Shown piece by piece: positions 40,922-50,582 of a DNA stretch of 64,000 nucleotides; positions within the stretch are counted from its first letter, which is position 1; the number at the start of each line of letters is the position of its first letter. Origin of the DNA: Actinopolyspora mzabensis (lineage in GTDB: Bacteria; Actinomycetota; Actinomycetes; Mycobacteriales; Pseudonocardiaceae); assembly GCF_900101095.1 (NCBI RefSeq), contig NZ_FNFM01000006.1, forward strand, positions 62,001 to 126,000. The letters run 5' to 3'. A program made the translations under genes and the position numbers. The notes under the pieces were generated by a model that saw only the letters and a list, made by a program, of their open reading frames with translations, searched no databases and had not been told where the DNA came from.

Positions 40922-41560
40922 TCACCCTTCCACCCGGAAGCGGCGCAGCAGATCGTCCTCGATCCGACCCAACTCACCCCGCACGGCCCGGTGCGCCGAG
41001 CGACGCCTGCCCGCGGGCATCCGCTCCGCCGCGCGTACCGCGCTCGCCAGTTCGGACAGGCGTTGCTGCGCCGAGTCCACGAAGCGGGTCACCTCGGTCT
41101 CGCCCCGGTCCTGCTGCTCGCGTTCGCGCAGATCCCGCAGCGCCGTGCTGTCCCCCGCGATCCGGGCGTGCAGCGCGGCGCCCCGCCCCGAGAAGCGATC
41201 CACCTCCGTCACGGCCACTCCGAGCCTGCGGGCTCTCGCCCGTTCGTAGGTCTCCCTGGCCGCCGAGGCCGCCTGTGCCGCGTAGGGCGCCAACGCCGGT
41301 CCGATCACCCTGGCGACCCCGACCACCTTCCTGGCGTTGCCGGGTGTGATCCGCCCCGCCTCGCCCTTGCTCGCGGCCTTGTACCGCTGTTTGGCGAGTT
41401 TGACCTCCTGCTTGGCGGTCTTGGGGTTCTTCCCCTCGAAGTATTCCCCCGACTCCGGTTCCGGGGAACGTCGCGGGTGGGGGAGCCGCCGTGGGCTGGG
41501 GGATTCGGAGCGCCGACGCGCTGCCGGGGCTTCGTGCCGCGTTCGCTGTGCACGTGTCAT
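40922..41560 (-). CDS. DUF6474-like hypothetical protein
   Basis: The 212-residue product is basic, with a disordered Arg/Pro N-terminus (about 1-40) and long helices afterwards (TAKQEVKLAKQRYKAASKGE; PALAPYAAQAASAARETYER). It looks like the DUF6474 family of actinobacteria, function unknown. The ATG at 41560 follows GGAGGTGTTCGTCGGT; GTG 41572 would overlap that ribosome site. The BCCT gene converges on it across the repeat. Confidence 0.7.
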   Translation of the reverse strand: MTRAQRTRHEAPAARRRSESPSPRRLPHPRRSPEPESGEYFEGKNPKTAKQEVKLAKQRYKAASKGEAGRITPGNARKVVGVARVIGPALAPYAAQAASAARETYERARARRLGVAVTEVDRFSGRGAALHARIAGDSTALRDLREREQQDRGETEVTRFVDSAQQRLSELASAVRAAERMPAGRRRSAHRAVRGELGRIEDDLLRRFRVEG

Positions 41561-41835
41561 ACCGACGAACACCTCCGGACCGGTCCGGCGTAACGGATAC
41601 TGCGCCGATCAGTCTAGGCAGTACCGCCGTTCGTTGCTACAGCGCGGCGAGCGCTCGATTACTTTCCGTGCTGGGTGCTGTTTTCGGGTGTTGGAACACC
41701 TCGCCGTGACGTTCGCCGCGCGAACCGCCCGTGTCTCCCGCTGGCCAGGGGATTCCGGTATTCGGAAGGATGATTGTCATATCTCTCACCGGGGTGATGG
41801 ACGCGCCCGGCAGCGTTAGGACATACCCTGCAAGC

Positions 41836-43524
41836 GTGGAATCCGAGGTGCTACTGGACGGCGATGTGGTGACGCGCTGTCGCCGCCGCGTACATCTCGA
41901 TCACGATCCGACCATGATCGACTCGCCGACCGCTCCGCTCGATCCCGGCGCGGAACAGCGAATCGCCGACGCGGCCGAGCACCGGCGCGAGCTAGCCGAT
42001 CGGCTCGGCAGGGAGCTCGCGCCGGACTGGACCGAGATCCCCGGCGACGAGAACGTCGTCGACAGGGAACGAGCCACCCTCGCCGCGATGCGTTCCGGCG
42101 TGGGATACATCTCGGGAGCACAGCTGCCCTCGGACAACGAGGGCGGCAGACAGGGCTCGGTGGATCTGCTGGTGCGCAGCCGGGGCGGTTACGTGCCCGT
42201 GCTCGTGGTCCGCCACAAGGTGACCGACCCCGGTAAGGGTGCGCGGACCTCCCCGCTGACCGATCCCAGACCCGAGTCCGCGGCCAGGGACCCGAGACGC
42301 AAACCTCGTTCGCAGGCCAGGGACCAACTCCGGCTGGCTCACCTGGTGCGGCTGCTGCAGGCGTGCGGGATGCAGCCCACCGGCAGGAAGTTCGGCGGGG
42401 CGATCGGCTCCGACACCGACACCGTGCTGTGGCACGACCTCGAATCCCGGGGCTGGTCGGGTGGCCGCAGCGTGCTCGCCGAGTACGACGAGCGGTTCGC
42501 CGACCGGATCGCGGTCGCCGAGGCCGCAGCGACGGGGAGCGAGGCGCTGGCCCAGCCCACCCGAGTCTTGGAGTGCAAGGGGTGCCCCTGGTGGCCGGTC
42601 TGCGGCCAGCAGCTGCGTGCCGCCAGGGACGTGAGCCTGGTGGTGCGCGGCGACGACGCCGTGCGGCTCCGTGCGGTCGGGGTCACGACCGTGGACCAGC
42701 TGGCGGAGTTGCCGGTGGGGCCCACGAGGGAACCCCCGTTGCCGCCCAATCGGATGAGCGAGGCGGTGCTGTTGGCCCGGGCCTGGTTGCGCGACCTCCC
42801 GCTGGTGCGGCGGGTCTCGGAGGTGAAGGTCTCCCGGGGCGACGTCGAGATCGACGTGGACATGGAGAGCTACGCCGACTCCGGCGCCTACCTGTGGGGC
42901 AGTCTGCTCTCCTGTCCGAGAGACGAGGCCAACGGGAGCCGCACCACGGCCGAACTGCTCGGCGCCGAGCCCGGTTATCGCGGGTTCGTCACCTGGGACC
43001 CGCTGCCCTCCGACGACGAGGCCAGGTCGTTCGCCGAGTTCTGGTCCTGGTTCTCCGCGCTGCGCCGCGCCGCCCACGAGCACGGCCTGACCTTCCGCGC
43101 CTACTGTTACAACGAGCTCGCCGAGAACCGTTGGATGCTGAGTTCGGCGCAGCGGTTCGCGGGAAAACCAGGCATCCCGACCGTCGAGGAGGTCCGGGAG
43201 TTCGTCGGCTCCTCCGAGTGGGTGGACGTCTTCGCCGTGGTTCGTGACCAGTTCCTCTGCCCGAACGGCAAGAGTCTGAAAGTCATCGCGCCCAGCGCCG
43301 GATTCGCCTGGCGCGACTCCGAGGCGGGCGGGGAGAACTCGATGCGCTGGTACCGCGCCGCGGTCGGTTTCGACGGCGGTGCGCCCGATCGGGAACAGCG
43401 CGACCGGCTGCTGGAGTACAACGAGGACGACGTCAGGGCGACCCTGGCCATCCGGCGCTGGATCTCCTCGGGCCAGGTGCGCGAAATCCCGTACACCGGG
43501 GACATGGGCCCCCCGGGCAGGTGA
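41836..43524 (+). CDS. TM0106-type RecB-like nuclease
   Basis: The 562-residue product matches the TM0106/RecB-like family: an N-terminal PD-(D/E)XK-like nuclease part (about 60-200), a cysteine cluster in LECKGCPWWPVCGQQL (about 247-262) of the type that can hold an iron-sulphur cluster, and a C-terminal RNase H-like part with DVEIDVDMESYADSG (about 336-350) and LLEYNEDDVRATLAIRRW near the end. It probably works in DNA repair or processing. GTG 41836 is preferred and may be leaderless (TACCCT lies about 9 bases before); a frame back to 41731 exists. Confidence 0.85.
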   Translation: MESEVLLDGDVVTRCRRRVHLDHDPTMIDSPTAPLDPGAEQRIADAAEHRRELADRLGRELAPDWTEIPGDENVVDRERATLAAMRSGVGYISGAQLPSDNEGGRQGSVDLLVRSRGGYVPVLVVRHKVTDPGKGARTSPLTDPRPESAARDPRRKPRSQARDQLRLAHLVRLLQACGMQPTGRKFGGAIGSDTDTVLWHDLESRGWSGGRSVLAEYDERFADRIAVAEAAATGSEALAQPTRVLECKGCPWWPVCGQQLRAARDVSLVVRGDDAVRLRAVGVTTVDQLAELPVGPTREPPLPPNRMSEAVLLARAWLRDLPLVRRVSEVKVSRGDVEIDVDMESYADSGAYLWGSLLSCPRDEANGSRTTAELLGAEPGYRGFVTWDPLPSDDEARSFAEFWSWFSALRRAAHEHGLTFRAYCYNELAENRWMLSSAQRFAGKPGIPTVEEVREFVGSSEWVDVFAVVRDQFLCPNGKSLKVIAPSAGFAWRDSEAGGENSMRWYRAAVGFDGGAPDREQRDRLLEYNEDDVRATLAIRRWISSGQVREIPYTGDMGPPGR

Positions 43525-43681
43525 TCATCCCCTGCAGCGAGTGTCCGGTGCTCCCCGAGCCCGAGCCCCGACTCCGAACCCGGCCCCGGCCCGCCGCGCG
43601 GGCAGCGGGCTCGCCGGAGCATCGGGTACCGGGACTCGCGGCCGTCCGTCCGGTAGTTCCGCGGGCGGCGGCCACGGGGGA

Positions 43682-44728
43682 TCAGGGCACGATCACGGCC
43701 CTGCCGGGGATCTCGCCCCGGTGGAAGCGTTCGTAGATCTCGGGGGTCTCGTCCAGCCCGAACGAGTCCGCGTGCACCCTAACCGCACCGGAGCGGGCCA
43801 GTTCCAGCACCTCGATCAGCTCCGAGCGGCTGCCCCAGTACGTTGCGGAGACCGAGACCTCGAACGGCGTGGTGCCGAAGCCGACCGGTACCGTCCCGCC
43901 CCCGATGCCGACCACGGTGAGGTCGCTCTCGGCGCGGGTGCACTTCGCCGCGATGGCGGTGGTCGCCGAGCTACCGACGAAATCGAGCACCACCTCGGCG
44001 CCGAAGCCGTTCGTGAGATCGCGGATCTTGTCCGGTGCGGACTCGTCGGAGATCACGGTGCGGTGCGCGCCGATCAGGTACGCCAGCTCCAGCTTCTGCT
44101 CGCTGACGTCCACCGCGATCACCTCGGCCGGTGACAGCGCACGAAGCAGCTGCACCGCCACGTGGCCGAGACCGCCGGTGCCGATCACCACGGCTCTGGA
44201 GCCGCCCACGAGCTTCGGCAGTGACTTCTTGATCGCGTGGTAGGGAGTAAGTCCCGCGTCGGTCAGCGGGGCCGCCTCCACCGGATCCAGGTCGCCCAGC
44301 GGTACCAGGTGGCGTTCCCGGTCCACCAGCATGTACTCCGCCATCGCGCCCGGAGCGCCCAGGCCGGGCGGGCGGATGCCCAGCTGGTCGGCGTAGTCGC
44401 AGTAGTTCTCCTTGCCCTGGGAGCACATGTGGCAGAGGCCGCAGCCCTGCGGACCGTAGACCGCCATCCGGTCGCCCACGGAGCAGCTGTAGGTCCCGGG
44501 GCCGAGCGCGCTGACGGTTCCGATTCCCTCGTGTCCCAACGTCATGGGAAGCGAGTAGGGGAAACTCTCCTCGGGCCAGCTCATCACGGCTATGTCGGAG
44601 TGGCACATCCCGGCCGCGTCCACTTTGAGCAGAATCTGGCCGGGGCCGGGCTCGGGGACGTCCACCTCGACGACCTCCGGTTGCTCCCCGACCCGCCGGT
44701 ACTGAACGGCTTTCATGGTGCGCGACAT
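43682..44728 (-). CDS. Zinc-dependent NAD(P) alcohol dehydrogenase
   Basis: The 348-residue product is a medium-chain dehydrogenase. It shows the catalytic zinc residues in GMCHSDIAVM and LGHEGIGTVSALGPG, the structural zinc loop QGCGLCHMCSQGKENYC, and the nucleotide fold VVIGTGGLGHVAVQLL (about 168-183). It should oxidise an alcohol or reduce an aldehyde; substrate unknown. The ATG at 44728 follows AAGGGATGTGGA. It is followed in transcription order by no close gene and preceded by the SDR gene on the same strand, suggesting linked alcohol or acid metabolism. Confidence 0.92.
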   Translation of the reverse strand: MSRTMKAVQYRRVGEQPEVVEVDVPEPGPGQILLKVDAAGMCHSDIAVMSWPEESFPYSLPMTLGHEGIGTVSALGPGTYSCSVGDRMAVYGPQGCGLCHMCSQGKENYCDYADQLGIRPPGLGAPGAMAEYMLVDRERHLVPLGDLDPVEAAPLTDAGLTPYHAIKKSLPKLVGGSRAVVIGTGGLGHVAVQLLRALSPAEVIAVDVSEQKLELAYLIGAHRTVISDESAPDKIRDLTNGFGAEVVLDFVGSSATTAIAAKCTRAESDLTVVGIGGGTVPVGFGTTPFEVSVSATYWGSRSELIEVLELARSGAVRVHADSFGLDETPEIYERFHRGEIPGRAVIVP

Positions 44729-44915
44729 TCCACATCCCTTCGCAACCGGTGCCGGTCGCATCATGCGGTATCGGCGGAGTCGCCGCAGCGTTACGGCGCC
44801 GTCCGGGGGACGGGGTGCTCCGACAGCTCCCTTCGGAGCACCCTTCGGAACACCCCGACGCCGAACTCACGGTGCGGCCCGTGGGCGATGCCCGCCACCG
44901 CGCGAAGAGCGGGAC

Positions 44916-45674
44916 TTACTTGGGCCCCATCCGGAGTCCGCCGTCCATCCGGATGACCTCGCCGTTGAGGTAGTCGTGCTCGACGATGTCCAGGGCCAGC
45001 CTGGCGTAGTCCTCGGGCGTTCCCAGCCGCTTCGGGAACGGCACGCCTTCCGCCAGGGTGTTGCGGATCTCCTCGCCGACCGTGGCCAGCATCGGCGTGT
45101 CCACGATGCCCGGTGCGATCGTCATCACGCGGATCCCGGTCGAGGAGAGATCGCGCGCCGCGGGCAGCGTCAGACTGGCCACACCACCCTTGGAAGCCGC
45201 GTAGGCGGCCTGCCCGATCTGCCCGTCGTAGGCCGCGATCGAGGCGGTGTTGACGACGACGCCGCGCTGTCCGTTCTCGTCCTGCTCGGTCTCGCCGATC
45301 GCGGCCGCGGCCAGTCGGAGCATGTTGAACGTGCCGACCAGGTTGACCTCGACCACCTTGCGGAACAGGTCGAAGTCGTGCGGTCCCTTCCGCCCCGCGA
45401 CCCGCGCGGAGGGCCCGATGCCCGCGCAGTTGACGACGGTGCGCAACGGCACACCCGAGCCCGCGGCCGAATCCACCGCCGCCTGCACCTGGTCCGCGTC
45501 GGTCACATCGGCCGCGGTGTGGGTCACGCCGGCCACCTCGGCCGCGTTCGCCACGGCGTCCGGCAGGTCGACAGCGAAGACGTGGGCCCCGTTGGCGGCG
45601 AGTTCGCGTGCGGTGGCGGCGCCCAGCCCGGACGCTCCGCCGGTGACGATGGCGGCAGTACCGTTCAGTAACAT
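44916..45674 (-). CDS. SDR, 3-hydroxyacyl-CoA dehydrogenase type 2-like
   Basis: The 252-residue product is a classical short-chain dehydrogenase: AIVTGGASGLGAATAREL (cofactor motif, about 7-24), VVNCAGIGPSA, and the catalytic Ser/Tyr/Lys in NTASIAAYDGQ and AAYAASKGG. The tail PFPKRLGTPEDYARLALDIV and the overall form are like HSD17B10-type 3-hydroxyacyl-CoA dehydrogenases. The ATG at 45674 follows CCAGGAGAGATGAG. It may oxidise short or branched acyl-CoA intermediates, in keeping with a short-chain fatty acid carrier gene at 47-48 kb. Confidence 0.9.
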   Translation of the reverse strand: MLLNGTAAIVTGGASGLGAATARELAANGAHVFAVDLPDAVANAAEVAGVTHTAADVTDADQVQAAVDSAAGSGVPLRTVVNCAGIGPSARVAGRKGPHDFDLFRKVVEVNLVGTFNMLRLAAAAIGETEQDENGQRGVVVNTASIAAYDGQIGQAAYAASKGGVASLTLPAARDLSSTGIRVMTIAPGIVDTPMLATVGEEIRNTLAEGVPFPKRLGTPEDYARLALDIVEHDYLNGEVIRMDGGLRMGPK

Positions 45675-45989
45675 CTCATCTCTCCTGGGTTGGAACTTGT
45701 GGGTCGGCCTTGTAGGGGGCTCGGGTAGCGGAACCTCGCGCACGGCTCTCGCTGCGGGGAGGCCCGACATCGGGTAGCGACCTACACAACGTCGGGCCTT
45801 CCTCGCGAGAGCCGCACGGGAGAACCCGCGGCGGTGCCGGCTGCGAGGGTGGTTGTTCGGCGCTGTCGCGCCGATGGGAGGGTACGGATCCGTTTCCGCG
45901 GGGACGCGAATTCGGAGACCGAACGGAACTCCTTCGGCTCGATCGTTGATATCCGTTTCACGTCGCGGGCCGGACGACGCTTACGGTTG
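45675..45989. other. Intergenic region with dispersed repeat
   Basis: About 315 bases between the SDR and aldo/keto reductase genes. The composite hairpin repeat fills 45728-45860. The remainder shows no gene. Confidence 0.5.
45728..45860 (+). repeat. Dispersed long-hairpin repeat, best-preserved hairpin
   Basis: GCGGAACCTCGCGCACGGC, TCTCGCTGCGGGGAGG, CCCGACATCGGGTAGCGACC, TACACAACGTCGGGCC, TTCCTCGCGAGAGCCGCAC, GGGAGAACCCGCGGCGGTGC. Its core GCCCGAC/GTCGGGC and outer CGGCTCTCGC/GCGAGAGCCG arms pair. From CCCGACATCGGGTAG to GAACCCGCGGCGGTG it is nearly identical to 52755-52852. Confidence 0.8.
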
Positions 45990-46952
45990 TCAGCGGTAGG
46001 CGGGTGGGCAGATCGTGTCGATCTCGTCGAGGTCGGCCTGACTGGGGCGCCACTGTCCCGCCGAGGCGTTCGACTCGACCTGCTCCGGCGAGGTGGCGCC
46101 GCTGATCACCGAACCGACGGTGGGCTGTGCCGCGAGCCACCCGATCGCGGTGGCGATCATGGAGATCTCGCGCTTCGCCGCGAACTCCCGCAGCCGCTCG
46201 ATCCGTTCCCAGGGGGCGTCGGCCAGCAGCCGCTCGCGACCGGACAGCCTGCTGCCCTCCGGTGGTTCCTGACCCTGCTGGTACTTACCGGTGAGCAGCC
46301 CGTTCGCCAGCGGGAAGTACGGGATGAGTCCCACCCCGAACTTCGAGCAGGCCGGGATCACCTCGCGCTCGGCCTCGCGCTCCAGCAGCGAGTAGTGGAT
46401 CTGGGCCGAAACCGGGCCCGTCATCCCCCGGTGGGTGGAGGTCCACGACGCGTCGACGGTCTGCCACCCCGCGAGATTGCAGTGACCCACGTACCGGATC
46501 TTGCCCTCCCGGACCAGGTCGTCCAGCACGGACAGCGTCTCGTCCAGCGGAGTCAGCGGATCGGCGCGGTGCAGTTGGTAGAGGTCGATCCATTCGGTGT
46601 CCAGCCGTCGCAGCGACGCCTCCACGGCGCGGCGCACGTAGCGGCGGGAACCGCGTGCCTCGAAGTCGGGGCCGTTGCCGCCCTGCATGTCCATCCCGAA
46701 CTTCGTGGCGATGACGGCCCGATCGCGATGTCCCCGCAGCGCTTGGCCGAGCAGCTCCTCACTGCGTCCTCGCGGTGAGCCGTACGCGTCGGCCACGTCG
46801 AAGAACGTGATGCCCGCATCCAACGCGCGGTTGACCACGTGCTGCGCACCGCGCGGGGACTCGGTGGTCGTGCCCGGCCTGCCCAGGTTGTTGCACCCCA
46901 GGCCGACGGCACTGACCACGAGACCGGAATCGCCCAGACGTCGCTGTTCCAC
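45990..46952 (-). CDS. Aldo/keto reductase
   Basis: The 320-residue product is an AKR barrel of the YghZ/Tas-like type, reducing aldehydes or ketones with NADPH. It has ITFFDVADAYGSPRGRSEELLGQAL (shown here only in part: the catalytic Asp and Tyr lie in FFDVADAYG), the lysine in IATKFGM, IDLYQLHRADPLTP with the catalytic His, and VGSVISGATSPEQV for cofactor binding near the end. The ATG at 46952 gives the usual MEQRRLGDSGL start. No operon partner within 100 bp. Confidence 0.92.
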   Translation of the reverse strand: MEQRRLGDSGLVVSAVGLGCNNLGRPGTTTESPRGAQHVVNRALDAGITFFDVADAYGSPRGRSEELLGQALRGHRDRAVIATKFGMDMQGGNGPDFEARGSRRYVRRAVEASLRRLDTEWIDLYQLHRADPLTPLDETLSVLDDLVREGKIRYVGHCNLAGWQTVDASWTSTHRGMTGPVSAQIHYSLLEREAEREVIPACSKFGVGLIPYFPLANGLLTGKYQQGQEPPEGSRLSGRERLLADAPWERIERLREFAAKREISMIATAIGWLAAQPTVGSVISGATSPEQVESNASAGQWRPSQADLDEIDTICPPAYR

Positions 46953-47091
46953 GAGATCCGACTCTAGCCCCGGCGGGATGCCGCGTCACGGGTTTCCCCG
47001 CCGCGACCCCCGGTCGCGTCAGGACACCAGCCGGTTCCCCGTTCGAGGCGCCCCTCGGAGCAGCGGTGACGGCGCTCTTCCGCCGTGGCGG

Positions 47092-48444
47092 TCAGAGGCT
47101 GACGAGGAGCATGGTCCCCACGAAAACCGCACCACTGACGACGAGCGTGACCGCGGTGAAGCCCAGGATGTCGCGGATGCGCAGCCGGGCCATCGCGAGT
47201 AGGGGGAGCGCCCAGAACGGCTGGATCATGTTCGTCCACTGGTCGCCGTACGCCACGCCCATGGTCACGACCGCGGGATCGACGCCGAGCTGTGAGCCTG
47301 CCTCCAGGAAGACCGGAGCCTGGACGGCGAACTGTCCACCGCCCGAAGGGACGAAGAAGTTCACGATGCCGCCGGCGAGGAAGCTCCACAGGCCGAGCGT
47401 GGTCTCGTTGGAGATCGAGACGAAGAAGTCGGAGAAGATCGTGATGAGGCCGGTGGCGCTCATGATCCCGAGGATGCCCGCGTACAATGGGAACTGCAGC
47501 AGGACGTCGCCGACGTTTCTCGCGGCCTGGGCACCGAGCCGTCCCAGTTCGCGGGGTGAGTCGATCAACAGCAGAATCAGGCAGAGAAACGTCCAGTTGA
47601 CGATGTTCAGGGTGAGGGAGAATCCTTCCTGGGCGAAGTAGATCACCAGGTAGGCCAGTAACAAGGCGCCCATCGCGAGGGTGACCGCACGGGCGTTGTC
47701 GAGTCGCTCGGCCGGTGCAACGCCGGTTGTGGTCTCGATAAGACCGTTTTCCCGCTCCTCCGTCGTCCTGGCGTCTTCCGGGAATTCGATGATCCGCTCG
47801 TTGGAGCCGGGAGCCATCAGCATCATCGCGCCGACGACGACGAGCAGCGTCACGACGGCGGCGGTGATGTTCCACCAGGAGAAGATCGTCTCGCTGATCG
47901 GCAGCGGAGCACCGAGCTGGTCCTGGGCGAAGCTTCCCTCGGTGGCGGCGGCCAGCGGCCCAGAGCCGGAATAGCCCATGTGCCACACCACGAACCCGGA
48001 GTAGCCCGCGGCCACCAGCAGGGGGTAGTGCAGGCGCATCCCGCGCTCGCGACCGACCCGCGCGACCTCGACGGAGAGCAGCGCCGCGACGACCAGGCCG
48101 AGCCCCCAGGTGAGCAGGGAGGCGGCGCCGGCGCACAAGGTCACGAAACCGTACGCCTGCAGGGGTGTCCCGGGCACCCGCGCGAGTCGTACGAGCAGTC
48201 GGTGCACCGGTCCGGTGTGCGCCAGGAGATATCCGAGCAGCAGCACCAGGGCGATCTGGGTCATGAACTCGAGTAATCCGGTTAAGCCGTCCCCCCAGGC
48301 GCGGATCACCTCGACCGGGCCCGAGTCGGTCATACCCAGCGCCATCAGACCCACGGCGATCGTGAGTACCACGGCGAAGACGAACGAGTTCGGCAGCCAT
48401 CGCTCGACCATCGCCACGAACGGTCGCGAGAGGGTACGCAACAT
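47092..48444 (-). CDS. Short-chain fatty acid transporter, AtoE family
   Basis: The 450-residue product is an AtoE-type carrier with about 12 membrane helices, importing short-chain fatty acids such as butyrate or acetoacetate. Recognisable parts are the start LSRPFVAMVERWLPNSFVFA, LTWGLGLVVAALLSVEVAR, and NFFVPSGGGQFAVQAPVFLE (about 360-379), the most conserved region of the family. The ATG at 48444 follows GAAGGTGAGCTTCCCG; a longer in-frame reading to 48489 lacks a ribosome site. It is divergent from the GGT-family gene. Confidence 0.9.
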   Translation of the reverse strand: MLRTLSRPFVAMVERWLPNSFVFAVVLTIAVGLMALGMTDSGPVEVIRAWGDGLTGLLEFMTQIALVLLLGYLLAHTGPVHRLLVRLARVPGTPLQAYGFVTLCAGAASLLTWGLGLVVAALLSVEVARVGRERGMRLHYPLLVAAGYSGFVVWHMGYSGSGPLAAATEGSFAQDQLGAPLPISETIFSWWNITAAVVTLLVVVGAMMLMAPGSNERIIEFPEDARTTEERENGLIETTTGVAPAERLDNARAVTLAMGALLLAYLVIYFAQEGFSLTLNIVNWTFLCLILLLIDSPRELGRLGAQAARNVGDVLLQFPLYAGILGIMSATGLITIFSDFFVSISNETTLGLWSFLAGGIVNFFVPSGGGQFAVQAPVFLEAGSQLGVDPAVVTMGVAYGDQWTNMIQPFWALPLLAMARLRIRDILGFTAVTLVVSGAVFVGTMLLVSL

Positions 48445-48769
48445 CGGGAAGCTCACCTTCGAAATGCGGGGCGTCGAGAGATTCACCACACCCTAAGGGG
48501 GGTATCGCTCTACCGGAACCCGTCGACAGCGAACTTTGGACAGAGCTGAAAAATTGACGGCTCCCAACCGGAAATGAAGCGGTCGTCCGTATCAGGGCAG
48601 AGTGTTGACCCGCTCGACGGTAAGGGAACGTCTCATGTGGCGTGTTCTGTAGCAGGTGAAGGCGGCAGCCAGGGCGGGGAAGGCGGCGATAGGTTCCAGG
48701 ACAGTCCGGCGAACCGAGGACAGTCCGGCGAACCGAGCCGCCGAACCCTCCCCAGATCGGAGTGAGCGC
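48445..48769. other. Divergent promoter region, fatty acid carrier versus GGT family
   Basis: About 325 bases with a tandem 19-bp repeat (48698-48735) and a possible TTGACC -35 box near 48604. No gene was seen; a frame reading from 48656 is an upstream extension of the GGT-family gene. Confidence 0.45.
48698..48735. repeat. Tandem 19-bp repeat
   Basis: AGGACAGTCCGGCGAACCG occurs at 48698-48716 and 48717-48735, 35 bp before the GGT-family start codon. Confidence 0.85.
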
Positions 48770-50572
48770 ATGACCAGCCCCACACGACCCGAACTCGCGG
48801 GTACACACGGCATGGTCGCCTCGACGCACTGGCTCGCCTCCGCCGCGGGCATGGCGGTGCTGGAGGACGACGGCAACGCCTTCGACGCCGCCGTGGCGGC
48901 CGGATTCGTGCTGCAGGTGGTCGAACCGCATCTCAACGGTCCCGGCGGCGAACTTCCCGCCCTGTTCGCCACACCCGGCGGTCCCGTTCGCGCGCTCTGC
49001 GGCCAGGGGCCGGTGCCCGCAGCCGCCACCGTCGAACACTTCCGGGACGAACTGGGGCTCGAACTGATCCCGGGTTCCGGGCTGCTCCCGGCCACCGTGC
49101 CCGGTGCCTGGGACGGCTGGTTGCTGCTGCTGCGCGACTACGGCACCAAGTCGCTCGAGGAGGTCCTGCGGTTCGCGATCGGATACGCCCGTGACGGGTT
49201 TCCCGTGGTCCCGAGGCTGTCGGAGACCATCGCCACGGTGCGGGAGATGTTCCGCGTGCGCTGGCCGTCCTCCGCGCGGTTGTGGTTGCGCGACGGTGCC
49301 GCGCCCGGCGCGGGAACGCTACTGCGCAACCCGGTGCTGGCCCGCACGTGGCAGCGACTGCTGCGGGAGGGTGACGCGGCGGGAGGCGACCGGTGCGACC
49401 GCATCGACGCGGCCCGCCGAGCCTGGGCGCAGGGGTTCGTCGCCGAAGCGGTGGACCGGTTCGCGCGCAGCCCGGTCACCGACAGTTCGGGACGTTCGCA
49501 CGCGGGGGTGCTTACCGGGCAGGACATGGCCGAGTACAGCGCCACCTACGAGGATCCCGTGACGCTGCGGACCTCCGGCGACGGGCGGTTGGCCAAGTTC
49601 GGCGCGTGGTGTCAGGGTCCCGTGCTGCTGCAGCAGCTGCGGCTGCTGGAACAGCTGCCGGTGGAGTACCGGGACGGGATCGCCACCGCGGAAACCGTGC
49701 ACCACGCGGTGGAGGCGGCCAAACTCGCCTTCGCCGACCGGGAGGCGCACTACGGCGACTCGGCCGATCCGGGAGTGCTGTCGGAGCTGCTCGGTGCGGA
49801 CTACACCGCCGCGCGTCGCGAACTGATCGGGCGACACGCGGCCGAAACGCTGCGGCCGGGAACCCCCGGCGGCCACGCACCACGGTTGCCCGAGTACGTC
49901 TCCGAGGCGCGAGGGGCCGGACTCCCGCCCGATCCCAGCGGGGTGGGGCTGGGGGAGCCGACGGTCTCGCCGAACGGGGACAGCAAGGGGGACACCGTGC
50001 ACCTCGACGTGGTCGACCGCTGGGGGAACATGGTCTCGGCCACTCCTTCCGGGGGTTGGTTGCAGTCCTCACCGGTGATCGAGGAACTGGGGTTCTGCCT
50101 GGGGACCCGTGCCCAGATGTGCTGGCTGCGCGAAGGACTGCCGAACTCGCTGGTCCCCGGCCGCAGACCGCGCAGCACACTGAGCCCCTCGCTGTTCACC
50201 AGGGGCGACGAGCCCGTGCTGGCCTTCGGCACGCCGGGTGGTGACCAGCAGGACCAGTGGCAGCTGTGCTTCTGGCTGGCCCATGTGCACGGTGGGCTGG
50301 ATCTGCAGGCGGCCATCGACGCGCCCGCCTGGCACACCACCGCGTTTCCGGCCTCGTTCTACCCGCGCGGCTGGCAACCGCGCCGGGTGCTCGCCGAGTC
50401 GCGACTCGGCGAGGCGACCTTCGAGCGGCTGCGGCGGCTCGGACACGAGGTGACCGACGCGGGCCCCTGGTCGCTGGGCAGGCTCTCCGCGGTCGGCAGG
50501 GACCCCGAGACCGGAATGTTGCGGGGCGCAGCCAACGCGCGCGGCGCGCAGGGCTACGCCGTGGGGCGATAG
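48770..50572 (+). CDS. Gamma-glutamyltransferase family protein
   Basis: The 600-residue product is an Ntn-hydrolase of the gamma-glutamyltransferase family, which self-cleaves and transfers or hydrolyses gamma-glutamyl groups. Visible are ASTHWLASAAGMAVLEDDGNAFDAAVA (in part: the conserved GNAFDAA), LNGPGGELPALF, and the expected nucleophile Thr in KGDTVHLDVVDRWGNMVSAT (about 405-424), followed by GGWLQSSP and NSLVPGRRPRSTLSPSL. No signal peptide is evident, so it may be cytoplasmic and a cephalosporin-acylase-like or other amidase. The ATG at 48770 follows GGAGTGAGCGC. Confidence 0.88.
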   Translation: MTSPTRPELAGTHGMVASTHWLASAAGMAVLEDDGNAFDAAVAAGFVLQVVEPHLNGPGGELPALFATPGGPVRALCGQGPVPAAATVEHFRDELGLELIPGSGLLPATVPGAWDGWLLLLRDYGTKSLEEVLRFAIGYARDGFPVVPRLSETIATVREMFRVRWPSSARLWLRDGAAPGAGTLLRNPVLARTWQRLLREGDAAGGDRCDRIDAARRAWAQGFVAEAVDRFARSPVTDSSGRSHAGVLTGQDMAEYSATYEDPVTLRTSGDGRLAKFGAWCQGPVLLQQLRLLEQLPVEYRDGIATAETVHHAVEAAKLAFADREAHYGDSADPGVLSELLGADYTAARRELIGRHAAETLRPGTPGGHAPRLPEYVSEARGAGLPPDPSGVGLGEPTVSPNGDSKGDTVHLDVVDRWGNMVSATPSGGWLQSSPVIEELGFCLGTRAQMCWLREGLPNSLVPGRRPRSTLSPSLFTRGDEPVLAFGTPGGDQQDQWQLCFWLAHVHGGLDLQAAIDAPAWHTTAFPASFYPRGWQPRRVLAESRLGEATFERLRRLGHEVTDAGPWSLGRLSAVGRDPETGMLRGAANARGAQGYAVGR

Positions 50573-50582
50573 CCTCTTTCCC

